From Prevotellaceae bacterium (GTDB taxonomy: Bacteria > Bacteroidota > Bacteroidia > Bacteroidales > UBA932): DNA of 5,647 nt. The notes below the pieces were generated by a model. The model was not told where the DNA came from. It was given only the letters and a program-made list of their open reading frames with translations, and ran no database searches. Positions 1 to 5,647 of this stretch are shown piece by piece. Position 1 is the first letter of the stretch, and the number at the start of each line of letters is the position of its first letter. Where the stretch lies: the NCBI GenBank assembly GCA_031267855.1, contig JAIRYH010000107.1, positions 1 through 5,647 of the forward strand, written 5' to 3'. Position numbers and translations under genes: made by a program.

Positions 1-1076
1 CCTTCGGGCGTGCCGCCATTGGTGAGCAGTAGAAATGTCCGGATGAGTATGATGCCATCCACTAATTCAGCCACAAAATAGCCTATTTTCAGTTCGTTGG
101 TGAAGCAGGCTATCAGCAGTCGTTTTTTTGTCGTCGGTATAAGATTTTTACGCAGCAGCGCTTCTACCAAAATAGACTTGTAGAAAGCCGGGGGAACAAG
201 CCCTCCTATCCGTTCTCTCATGCGGTCGAGCGCGTGCTGCTGGATATACACCGGAAGTCCCAGTTTGGAGAATGGGGTGTTTACGTGCAGGTCTTCCAAC
301 GATATGGTAAAGGGGATAAATTGTGGTTTGTTGTCCACGTAATACAATCCGCCCGTCTGTATGGCAGAATGTATTTCCCCGTCAATATTTACTTTTCGCA
401 CTTCCAGCGGATAGGTTCCAATAGTGACTTTTTGGTGTGTTCGGAAGTCCTGCTCCATGTATGCCCTCCATTCCCTGTTGCGTGGAGAGGTGCCCTCTTT
501 CGGTGCATGGATGCTGGAGGTTACAACCGGCAAATCGATATCGAAAGTATAGGTATGGAGATACTTTCTTCCCAGATCGTCAAAGACCCAGCAGGCAATT
601 TTGCATATATCCAGTATGCCTTTTTCGTATGCACGCTCGCGTTCATCCCGTAGTTCGGCATATTTGGCAAACAGTTCCTTGTTGGGATATTCACTGTCGG
701 ATTCGCATAAATTGTATTCGAACGACATGCCCACTAACGAATAATCGGCAAAAGTCATCATTTGTCCGATGTCTTTTATCACTTCCAGTTTCATGAGAAG
801 TTGTTGCGATTTGATGGTTTTTACCAGGGCGTCCAGCAGTCGTTTTTGGATTTTCGCTCCCGGCGCAGCCACCACTTTAAGCGGAGCGCCTCTAAATTTA
901 TAGATGAGCATTCTTTCTACTGGGGAAATCTGATGGAATAGCGACACATCGCCTATTTGTTCGCATAGGGTTCGCAACTTTTCAAAAAAGAGCTTTTTGT
1001 ACTGTGCTTCCTGCTGCCGCTGCTGTTCTGCAATGTTTACGTATTTTTTTCTTCCTGCATGTTTTTTCTTTGCCAT
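1..1076 (-). CDS. Hypothetical protein, C-terminus cut by the window edge
   Basis: An uninterrupted minus-strand reading frame starts at an ATG (complement of 1074-1076) and stays open for 358 codons to the left edge, so the protein is incomplete. I do not recognise its function. The N-terminus is very basic (MAKKKHAGRKKY), followed by a Gln/Glu-rich, probably helical stretch (about residues 15-40). The middle is a mixed soluble domain with no signal peptide or clear membrane segment. Near residues 279-292 is QQHALDRMRERIGG, whose H-x-x-x-R-x-x-x-R spacing resembles the HxLxRxxER motif of DUF4258-like small domains; this likeness is only suggestive. The visible end is hydrophobic beta-like sequence leading to TFLLLTNGGTPE. 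The start is supported by a TAnnTTTG box about 25 bp upstream on the same strand. The gene is transcribed away from the aldA-lut operon, and nothing shows that it shares that operon's role. I am confident it is a real gene and have no functional call. Confidence -1.
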   Translation of the reverse strand, partial: MAKKKHAGRKKYVNIAEQQRQQEAQYKKLFFEKLRTLCEQIGDVSLFHQISPVERMLIYKFRGAPLKVVAAPGAKIQKRLLDALVKTIKSQQLLMKLEVIKDIGQMMTFADYSLVGMSFEYNLCESDSEYPNKELFAKYAELRDERERAYEKGILDICKIACWVFDDLGRKYLHTYTFDIDLPVVTSSIHAPKEGTSPRNREWRAYMEQDFRTHQKVTIGTYPLEVRKVNIDGEIHSAIQTGGLYYVDNKPQFIPFTISLEDLHVNTPFSKLGLPVYIQQHALDRMRERIGGLVPPAFYKSILVEALLRKNLIPTTKKRLLIACFTNELKIGYFVAELVDGIILIRTFLLLTNGGTPE

Positions 1077-1096
1077 AGGTGTAGAGTTTGGTAATT

Positions 1097-1143
1097 GGTA
1101 CAAAAGTACAACTTTTCCTAAAAAGTAGAATATTTTTTGTACC
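1097..1143. repeat. 9-bp perfect inverted repeat between divergent genes
   Basis: GGTACAAAA at 1097-1105 is the exact reverse complement of TTTTGTACC at 1135-1143, with 29 bp between the arms. A further GTACAA copy sits at 1106-1111 in direct orientation. The arms overlap the candidate -7 boxes of both divergent promoters (1101-1108 minus and 1140-1147 plus). This could be an operator for a dimeric regulator, or it could arise because both promoters share similar -7 sequences in mirror orientation. Confidence -1.
1101..1108 (-). promoter_or_regulatory. Candidate -7 box of the left-hand hypothetical gene
   Basis: Read on the minus strand this is TACTTTTG, an exact match to the Bacteroidota -7 consensus TAnnTTTG. 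It lies 24 bp before the ATG of the hypothetical gene, leaving room for a short leader. No convincing TTTG -33 box is seen at the ideal distance, only T-rich sequence. Position and exact match favour a real promoter, but such short boxes also occur by chance in AT-rich DNA. Confidence -1.
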
Positions 1144-1147
1144 TTTG
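1140..1147 (+). promoter_or_regulatory. Candidate -7 box upstream of aldA (distal)
   Basis: TACCTTTG fits the Bacteroidota TAnnTTTG -7 element. Only T-rich sequence (around 1113-1116) stands where a TTTG -33 box would be expected. Use of this box would give a leader of roughly 105-110 nt before the aldA ATG, which includes a 13-codon open frame at 1169-1210. Confidence -1.
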
Positions 1148-1184
1148 CTGGTGAAATAATACTTCGTTATGAAAAACAGGACAT

Positions 1185-1192
1185 TACTTTTG
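1185..1192 (+). promoter_or_regulatory. Candidate -7 box upstream of aldA (proximal)
   Basis: TACTTTTG matches TAnnTTTG exactly. TTCG at 1163-1166, 18 bp upstream, is a one-mismatch candidate for the TTTG -33 box, making this the better-formed of the two plus-strand candidates. It would give a leader of about 60 nt before the aldA ATG at 1261. Which of the two boxes is used cannot be decided from sequence alone. Confidence -1.
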
Positions 1193-1260
1193 TTTGATTG
1201 GGCTGTTTAAAATCGTATGATCAAAATTAATATTTGCATAAATCATAAACTTTTATTACC

Positions 1261-2697
1261 ATGAAAGAATTAAAAATGTTTATCGACGGCAAATTTGCCG
1301 AAAACACATCAGAAAAATGGATTGATGTGCTGAATCCTGCAAACGAAGAAGTGACATCGCGTATGCCGGAAGGAAGCGCAGAAGACGCTAAAAAAGCAAT
1401 TGATGCTGCGGGAAAAGCGCAGAAAAACTGGGAAAAGACGCCCGCGGTCACAAGAGCTTCCTATCTGCTGAAAATGGCTGTGGGTATTCGTAAAAGAGAG
1501 AAAGAGCTTACCGGCATTATCGTTCGCGAAGGCGGCAAAACGCAAGGGCTGGCGAATGTCGAAGTACTGTTCACTGCCGATTATCTTGAATACATGGCAG
1601 GATGGGCGCGCCGTTATGAAGGCGAAATTATTCAAAGCGACCGCCCAAATGAAAATATTTTCCTGTTCAAAAAACCAATCGGAGTGACCACCGGAATTTT
1701 ACCATGGAATTTCCCGTTTTTCCTGATTGCCCGCAAAGCGGCTCCGGCCTTGGTTACCGGGAATACCATCGTTATAAAACCCAGTCAACTGACGCCCGAA
1801 AATGCGTATGTGTTCGCCCAGGTTGTGGAAGAAAGCGGATTGCCTGCCGGCGTATTCAATCTGGTGATGGGCAAGGGTGCGGTAATCGGACAGGAACTTG
1901 CAGCCAATCCGAAAGTCGGCATGGTTAGCCTCACTGGAAGCGTTGCCGCCGGGCACCAGACCATGGCTGCCGCCGCGCCGAACATCACCAAAGTGTCGCT
2001 GGAACTCGGCGGAAAAGCACCTGCCATTGTATTTGAAGACGCCGACCTTGATTTGGCGGTGAAATCCATCATCGCATCCCGCGTAATCAACACCGGACAG
2101 GTGTGCAACTGCGCCGAAAGAGTGTATGTTCATGCCAAAATAAAAGACACCTTTATTGAGAAATTGGTGGAAGGGATGAAAAAAGTCAAAGTCGGCAATC
2201 CTTCTGAAATCGTTGATCTGGACATGGGGCCGCTTATTGAGGCGAATGCGCTGAAGTCGGTAGAAGAGAAGGTGGCAAAAGCCGTTCAGCAAGGTGCAAA
2301 GCTGATATACGGCGGAAAGCGCATCGGCAACAAGGGCTATTTCTTTGAACCGACCGTGCTGGCTGATGCCACGCAGAAGATGGACATTATTCAGGAAGAA
2401 ACTTTCGGGCCGGTATTGCCTATTGTTGAATTTACCGATGTGGATCAGGTTATCGAATGGGCAAATGATTGCCAATACGGGCTTACCTCGTCCATCTATA
2501 CCAAAAATCTGAATTTGGCGTTCACGTTGGTGCGCGCCCTGAAATTCGGCGAAACATACGTAAACCGCGAGAATTTTGAAGCCATGCAGGGCTTCCATGC
2601 CGGATGGCGCAAATCGGGAATCGGTGGCGCCGACGGAAAACACGGGCTGGAAGAATATCTTCAAACGCACATGGTTTATTTGGAAACACAAGGTTAA
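1261..2697 (+). CDS. aldA: Lactaldehyde / glycolaldehyde dehydrogenase (AldA type)
   Basis: A cytosolic aldehyde dehydrogenase that oxidises L-lactaldehyde to L-lactate (and probably glycolaldehyde to glycolate) with NAD(P)+. The 478 residues match the ~479 of E. coli AldA and align without gaps in the conserved core, including stretches near-identical to what I remember of AldA (for example YEGEIIQSDRP and FEAMQGFHAGWRKSGIGG). Visible functional residues are oxyanion Asn150 (PWNFPF), cofactor Lys173 (IVIKPS), the TGS turn at 225-227, general base Glu248 (LELGGK) and nucleophile Cys282 (GQVC). Residues recalled as binding lactate in E. coli AldA are also present: Arg158, Asn283, Glu440 and His446. 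One oddity is Gln176, where AldA and most NAD enzymes of this superfamily have Glu for the adenosine ribose hydroxyls. The ATG at 1261 gives the family N-terminus (MFIDGKF) and follows an AT-rich leader without a Shine-Dalgarno sequence, normal in Bacteroidota. It is the first gene of the operon; lutA follows after 11 nt. Confidence -1.
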   Translation: MKELKMFIDGKFAENTSEKWIDVLNPANEEVTSRMPEGSAEDAKKAIDAAGKAQKNWEKTPAVTRASYLLKMAVGIRKREKELTGIIVREGGKTQGLANVEVLFTADYLEYMAGWARRYEGEIIQSDRPNENIFLFKKPIGVTTGILPWNFPFFLIARKAAPALVTGNTIVIKPSQLTPENAYVFAQVVEESGLPAGVFNLVMGKGAVIGQELAANPKVGMVSLTGSVAAGHQTMAAAAPNITKVSLELGGKAPAIVFEDADLDLAVKSIIASRVINTGQVCNCAERVYVHAKIKDTFIEKLVEGMKKVKVGNPSEIVDLDMGPLIEANALKSVEEKVAKAVQQGAKLIYGGKRIGNKGYFFEPTVLADATQKMDIIQEETFGPVLPIVEFTDVDQVIEWANDCQYGLTSSIYTKNLNLAFTLVRALKFGETYVNRENFEAMQGFHAGWRKSGIGGADGKHGLEEYLQTHMVYLETQG

Positions 2698-2708
2698 ACC
2701 CCGATGCA

Positions 2709-3446
2709 ATGAAAGTCGGGCTGTTCATCCCCTGTTATGTTAATGCCTTATATCCAGAAGCCGGTGTAGCTACCTACAAGCTGTTGGATTATTTCGGTTT
2801 GGATGTCGATTATCCGGTTAATCAGACTTGCTGCGGGCAGCCGATGGCCAATGCGGGATTTGAAAATGAAGCGCTGATGCTGGCGAAAAATTTCGACAAG
2901 CTTTTCGCCGGCTATGATTATGTGGTGGCGCCTTCGGCGAGTTGCACCGCGTTTGTTAAGTTCAACTATCCGCATATTGTTAAAGACAGTCATTGCTGCA
3001 TAACAAGCGGAAAAATATATGACGTTTGCGAATTTATTCACGACGTCATAAAGCCCGAAAAGCTGCCGGGTAAATTTCCGCATAAAGTAAGCGTACATAA
3101 CAGTTGTCATGGGGTCAGGGAACTGCACCTGTCGTCGGCAAGCGAGCTGAATATTCCCCAGTATTCCAAAATAAAAGATTTACTGTTGCTGGTCGAAGGC
3201 ATAGAAATAGCCGAACCTGCGAAAGTTGATGAGTGTTGCGGGTTCGGCGGCATGTTTGCCATCGAAGAATCCGCCGTATCGGTTTGCATGGGCGAGGACA
3301 AAATCAAAGACCATATTGCTACGGGCGCCGCATACATCACCGGAGCCGACAACTCCTGCCTGATGCACATGCAGGGCATCGTCGAAAGAAATAAACTTCC
3401 CGTAAAGTTTATACATGTTGCTCAAATTTTAGCGTCCGGGTTATGA
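2709..3446 (+). CDS. lutA: L-lactate oxidation subunit LutA (LldE/YkgE), CCG-domain protein
   Basis: The 245-residue LutA subunit of the LutABC complex, which oxidises L-lactate to pyruvate in the cytoplasm. It has two cysteine-rich CCG domains, as in heterodisulfide reductase HdrB and glycolate oxidase GlcF. Domain 1 shows Cys9, Cys41-Cys42-Gly43 (TCCGQP) and Cys79. Domain 2 shows Cys133, Cys176-Cys177-Gly178 (ECCGFGG) and Cys217. Such domains bind iron-sulfur clusters in related proteins. Length is close to the ~238 residues of B. subtilis LutA and E. coli YkgE. I chose ATG 2709 because the protein then begins MKVGLFIPCYV, the usual family start. The same frame is open upstream to an ATG at 2604, but that extension lies inside aldA, is Arg-rich and has no family counterpart. 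The gene starts 11 nt after aldA ends, and its TGA overlaps the lutB ATG. Confidence -1.
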   Translation: MKVGLFIPCYVNALYPEAGVATYKLLDYFGLDVDYPVNQTCCGQPMANAGFENEALMLAKNFDKLFAGYDYVVAPSASCTAFVKFNYPHIVKDSHCCITSGKIYDVCEFIHDVIKPEKLPGKFPHKVSVHNSCHGVRELHLSSASELNIPQYSKIKDLLLLVEGIEIAEPAKVDECCGFGGMFAIEESAVSVCMGEDKIKDHIATGAAYITGADNSCLMHMQGIVERNKLPVKFIHVAQILASGL

Positions 3447-4834
3447 GTACGAAACATTCAGCGGCGGCCAAACGGTTTATCCGGAACAGGGAGCAGGAAC
3501 AATGGCACAACGAGACGCTTTGGATGGTACGCCAAAAGAGGGACAATATGGCGATGCGGCTTCCGGAATGGGAGGCATTGCGCGAGTTGGCCAGCCAAAT
3601 AAAAATGCACACCATCACCCATTCGGACGATTATCTGGCGCAGTTTTCATCCGAAGCCGGGCATAACGGAGCCGTTGTCCACTGGGCGAAGGATGCGCAG
3701 GAACATAACGGGATTGTGTACGGCATTCTGAAAAATCATCAGGTGAAAAAACTTGTCAAAAGCAAGTCCATGCTCACGGAGGAGTGCCGGTTGAACGATT
3801 ACCTGATGGCGAAAGGCATTGATGTAGTCGAAAGCGATCTGGGCGAGCGCATCCTGCAACTTATGGGCGAACACCCCAGCCACATTGTGATGCCGGCAAT
3901 TCACAAAAAAAGGGAGGAGGTCGGCAAACTGTTTGAGGAGAAAATGAATTCCAAAACCGGCAACAGCGACCCGGCATATCTTACACATACCGCCCGGAAA
4001 TACCTGCGCAACGAATTCCTAACCGCCGATGCGGCAATGACCGGCGCCAATTTCGGGGTTGCACAAACCGGCGAAGTGGTAGTCTGCACCAACGAAGGCA
4101 ACGCCGACATGGGGACGTCGCTGTGCAACCTTCACATCGTGTCGATGGGCATAGAAAAACTGGTTCCCGATTTGAAGTCGTTGGGCGTTTTTACACGCCT
4201 GCTGGCGCGCTCGGCCACAGGACAGCCGTCCACCACTTATACTTCGCATTACCGCAAGCCCAGGGAAGGCGGCGAGATGCACATCGTAATTGTGGACAAC
4301 GGGAGAAGTGAAATTCCGGCCAACGGCGAACATCTGCAAACGCTGAAATGCATACGGTGCGGGGCTTGTATGAACACTTGTCCGGTGTACCGGCGAAGCG
4401 GCGGATATGCCTACACCTACTTCATTCCGGGGCCGATAGGCATAAACCTGGGCATGTTGAAAGCGCCGGAGAAGTACTGTGACAATGTGTCGGCGTGCTC
4501 CCTGTGCTATTCGTGCAACAACGTGTGTCCGGTGAAAATAGACCTTGCCGGACGGATATACCAGTGGCGGCAAAACCTTGATGCGCTACGAAAAGCCGAC
4601 CGGACGAAAAAAATAATGTCGAAAGGTATGAAATTTTTATTCCGTCATCCGGCGTTATACCGCGTTGCGTTGAAAATAGCTCCGGTAATCAATTGCCTGC
4701 CGCGCATGCTGCTTTACAATAAGCTGAACGCATGGGGCGATGGGCGCGAGTTGCCAAGGTTTGCCAAAGAAAGTTTTACTTCGATGTGGAAAAAAGGGAA
4801 AGTAAAAAAGGTAAGCGATGAGTGTAAAAAATGA
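3443..4834 (+). CDS. lutB: L-lactate oxidation iron-sulfur subunit LutB (LldF/YkgF)
   Basis: The 463-residue LutB subunit, thought to pass electrons within the LutABC lactate oxidase. An N-terminal LUD domain (about residues 60-290) carries VKSKSMLTEE (105-114) and the TGANFGVAQTGE segment (200-211), followed by NEGNADMGT. Next come two ferredoxin-like 4Fe-4S motifs of the form CxxCxxCxxxCP: Cys303, 306, 309 and 313, and Cys352, 355, 358 and 362 (ending VCPVKID). The last ~100 residues match the LutB C-terminal domain (DUF3390-type), with the GMKFLFRHPALY segment and a basic Lys-rich tail. Length is slightly below the 475-479 of E. coli and B. subtilis homologues. All eight cluster cysteines are present, so the protein looks functional. 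The start overlaps the lutA stop by 4 nt (ATGA), implying translational coupling, and the end overlaps lutC by 17 nt. No membrane anchor is seen, so the final electron acceptor is not evident here. Confidence -1.
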   Translation: MSTKHSAAAKRFIRNREQEQWHNETLWMVRQKRDNMAMRLPEWEALRELASQIKMHTITHSDDYLAQFSSEAGHNGAVVHWAKDAQEHNGIVYGILKNHQVKKLVKSKSMLTEECRLNDYLMAKGIDVVESDLGERILQLMGEHPSHIVMPAIHKKREEVGKLFEEKMNSKTGNSDPAYLTHTARKYLRNEFLTADAAMTGANFGVAQTGEVVVCTNEGNADMGTSLCNLHIVSMGIEKLVPDLKSLGVFTRLLARSATGQPSTTYTSHYRKPREGGEMHIVIVDNGRSEIPANGEHLQTLKCIRCGACMNTCPVYRRSGGYAYTYFIPGPIGINLGMLKAPEKYCDNVSACSLCYSCNNVCPVKIDLAGRIYQWRQNLDALRKADRTKKIMSKGMKFLFRHPALYRVALKIAPVINCLPRMLLYNKLNAWGDGRELPRFAKESFTSMWKKGKVKKVSDECKK

Positions 4835-5396
4835 TATAATCGACAATATTCGCCGGCATGTTGCGACAAAGTACGATATGCCGGAAATCAGGATAGACGC
4901 CGTCAGGTATGACGATCCGGTATCCGAATTTATAGAGGTCAGTCGTTTTGTGGGCGGAGATGCCGTGCTGCTGAAAGAGGGCGAAGACATCAACACGCTC
5001 GTCAAGGCGTTGTATCCCGATGCCGGAATAATTGCCTCCAACTTGCCCGAAATCACCCTGCCGGCCTGCAATCCCGACGAAACGGACGACCCGCATAATT
5101 TGAACGGCGTGGAACTCGCCATTGTGCGGGGAGAACTCGGCGTAGCGGAAAATGGCTGCGTATGGATCCCTCAAAATATAAAACAAAAGGCGCTTTATTT
5201 CATCGCAGAAAACCTGCTGATTGTGCTCGACAGAAACAAAATCGTAAACAATATGCACGAGGCTTACGAATATGTTTCCGCCAGTAATTATGGCTTCGGG
5301 GTGTTTATTTCCGGCCCCTCCAAAACCGCCGATATTGAGCAGGCGCTTGTCATCGGCGCACACGGGGCAAAGTCCACAAGGGTTGTGCTGGTGTGA
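4818..5396 (+). CDS. lutC: L-lactate oxidation subunit LutC (LldG/YkgG), LUD-domain protein
   Basis: The 192-residue third subunit of the LutABC lactate oxidase, consisting essentially of one LUD domain. Diagnostic segments are GELGVAENGC (about residues 105-114), corresponding to the Gly-Val/Leu-x-Glu-Ser/Thr-Gly turn of the family, and the C-terminal GPSKTADIE (166-174) followed by GAHGAKSTRVVLV, equivalent to the GPSxTADIE...GVHGP ending of YkgG. The protein is about 40 residues shorter than E. coli YkgG (~231) and B. subtilis LutC (~240). The missing length is in the N-terminal half, and no upstream in-frame extension is plausible because lutB occupies that sequence. ATG 4818 is preceded by AAGG (4808-4811), a weak Shine-Dalgarno-like site. 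The gene overlaps the end of lutB by 17 nt and closes the operon; no strong terminator follows. Confidence -1.
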   Translation: MSVKNDIIDNIRRHVATKYDMPEIRIDAVRYDDPVSEFIEVSRFVGGDAVLLKEGEDINTLVKALYPDAGIIASNLPEITLPACNPDETDDPHNLNGVELAIVRGELGVAENGCVWIPQNIKQKALYFIAENLLIVLDRNKIVNNMHEAYEYVSASNYGFGVFISGPSKTADIEQALVIGAHGAKSTRVVLV

Positions 5397-5411
5397 AGGA
5401 GAATATAAGCC

Positions 5412-5576
5412 CTAACATTTCCTGATCTCGTCACTGGGCACCCTACTCCAAAATTCATCTTCGAATAAGGAGGCTATAAGAAGGCTTGTATTGGTAATAT
5501 ATCCCTTCAAGCCATCCCACCGGACATCCTCAACAATCTTCTGTTCGTTACTTTTTTCATACGTTTGCCCTGAAGA
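5412..5576 (-). pseudogene. Decayed transposase fragment (IS4/IS1634-like)
   Basis: On the minus strand an open stretch of 54 codons, without its own start, ends at TAG (complement of 5412-5414). Its first 32 residues include VEDVRWDGLKGYITNT, which resembles the segment around the second catalytic Asp in IS1634/IS4-type DDE transposases (D-G-x-x-G-x-x-x-T-N). The expected continuation, with an YxxLWxIExxFR block carrying the catalytic Glu, is absent. After TNTSL the sequence switches near position 5480 to unrelated residues (ending SDEIRKC). In the other direction the frame is closed by TAA at about 5577-5579. It is therefore a remnant rather than an active element, convergent with lutC and ending 15 bp from it. 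The family call rests on motif memory, so confidence is moderate. Confidence -1.
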
Positions 5577-5594
5577 TTACCCCCTTACATTTTT

Positions 5595-5632
5595 TCAACC
5601 CAATTTATTTTATGTTATTAAAGTTCGGTTGA
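5595..5632. repeat. Imperfect inverted repeat (hairpin) in intergenic DNA
   Basis: TCAACCCAATTT at 5595-5606 pairs with AAAGTTCGGTTGA-type sequence ending at 5632. The outer 6 bp (TCAACC / GGTTGA) are perfect, then come one C-C mismatch, two A-T pairs, one G-T wobble and two more pairs, around a 14-nt AT-rich loop. No long T-tract follows on the plus strand; on the minus strand the stem is followed by A-rich sequence. It could be a weak terminator, a mobile-element end or chance. The rest of 5577-5647 is AT-rich and shows no gene. Confidence -1.
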
Positions 5633-5647
5633 TGTTATATTTACTAT

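Noticed and set aside
234..796. Overlapping plus-strand open frames at the left end
   Set aside because: They lie opposite the uninterrupted 358-codon minus-strand gene, which has a promoter-like box and a coherent protein; these are its shadows.
114..847. Direct repeat CAGCAGTCGTTTTT at 114-127 and 834-847
   Set aside because: Both copies encode similar Lys-Arg-Leu-Leu turns in the same minus-strand gene; only two copies, far apart, so chance or codon similarity is enough.
2604..2708. Possible N-terminal extension of lutA
   Set aside because: It overlaps the end of aldA, encodes an Arg-rich segment without family counterpart, and the ATG at 2709 gives the normal LutA N-terminus.
1699..2709. 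Long minus-strand open frame (336 codons) antisense to aldA
   Set aside because: It is fully inside a strongly supported AldA coding region, and its translation is rich in Phe, His, Arg and Gly with no family features, typical of an antisense shadow.
4019..4573. Minus-strand open frame of 184 codons antisense to lutB
   Set aside because: It covers the conserved LUD and ferredoxin motifs of lutB on the opposite strand and has no recognisable domain of its own.
4776..5363. Minus-strand open frame of 195 codons antisense to lutC
   Set aside because: LutC has clear family motifs on the plus strand; the antisense product looks like random composition.
5483..5513. GGCTTG ... CAAGCC inverted repeat as a lutC terminator
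   Set aside because: The stem is only 6 bp with a 19-nt loop and no T-tract, so it does not support a terminator call.

Overview
The window looks like a chromosomal segment from a member of the Bacteroidota, most likely an anaerobic or facultative Bacteroidales-type organism. Three observations support this. The promoter-like boxes match the Bacteroidota TAnnTTTG -7 element. The plus-strand genes have little or no Shine-Dalgarno sequence. The left-hand gene is a lineage-type hypothetical protein. The exact genus cannot be read from this sequence.

Layout: (1) Positions 1-1076, minus strand, hold a hypothetical protein of at least 358 residues that runs off the left edge. (2) Positions 1077-1260 are a divergent promoter region with TAnnTTTG boxes on both strands, which lie in or overlap the arms of a 9-bp perfect inverted repeat (GGTACAAAA ... 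TTTTGTACC). (3) Positions 1261-5396, plus strand, form a tight four-gene operon: an AldA-type lactaldehyde/glycolaldehyde dehydrogenase, followed by lutA, lutB and lutC, the three-part iron-sulfur L-lactate oxidase (LldEFG / YkgEFG type). Gene junctions are +11 nt, a 4-nt ATGA overlap and a 17-nt overlap, so co-transcription and translational coupling are very likely. (4) Positions 5397-5647 hold no intact gene. The minus strand carries a short decayed piece of an IS4/IS1634-type transposase, and a hairpin-forming inverted repeat follows it.

Together, the four enzymes make a complete oxidative route: L-lactaldehyde to L-lactate (AldA, NAD(P)-linked), then L-lactate to pyruvate (LutABC). Lactaldehyde is the aldolase product of L-fucose and L-rhamnose breakdown. 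The operon has no lactate permease, so it looks designed to drain lactate made inside the cell rather than to take lactate up. No wholly new system is evident. The points most worth a second look are this pathway-in-one-operon arrangement, a Glu-to-Gln change at the cofactor-ribose position of AldA, the symmetric repeat over the divergent promoters, and the uncharacterised left-hand protein.
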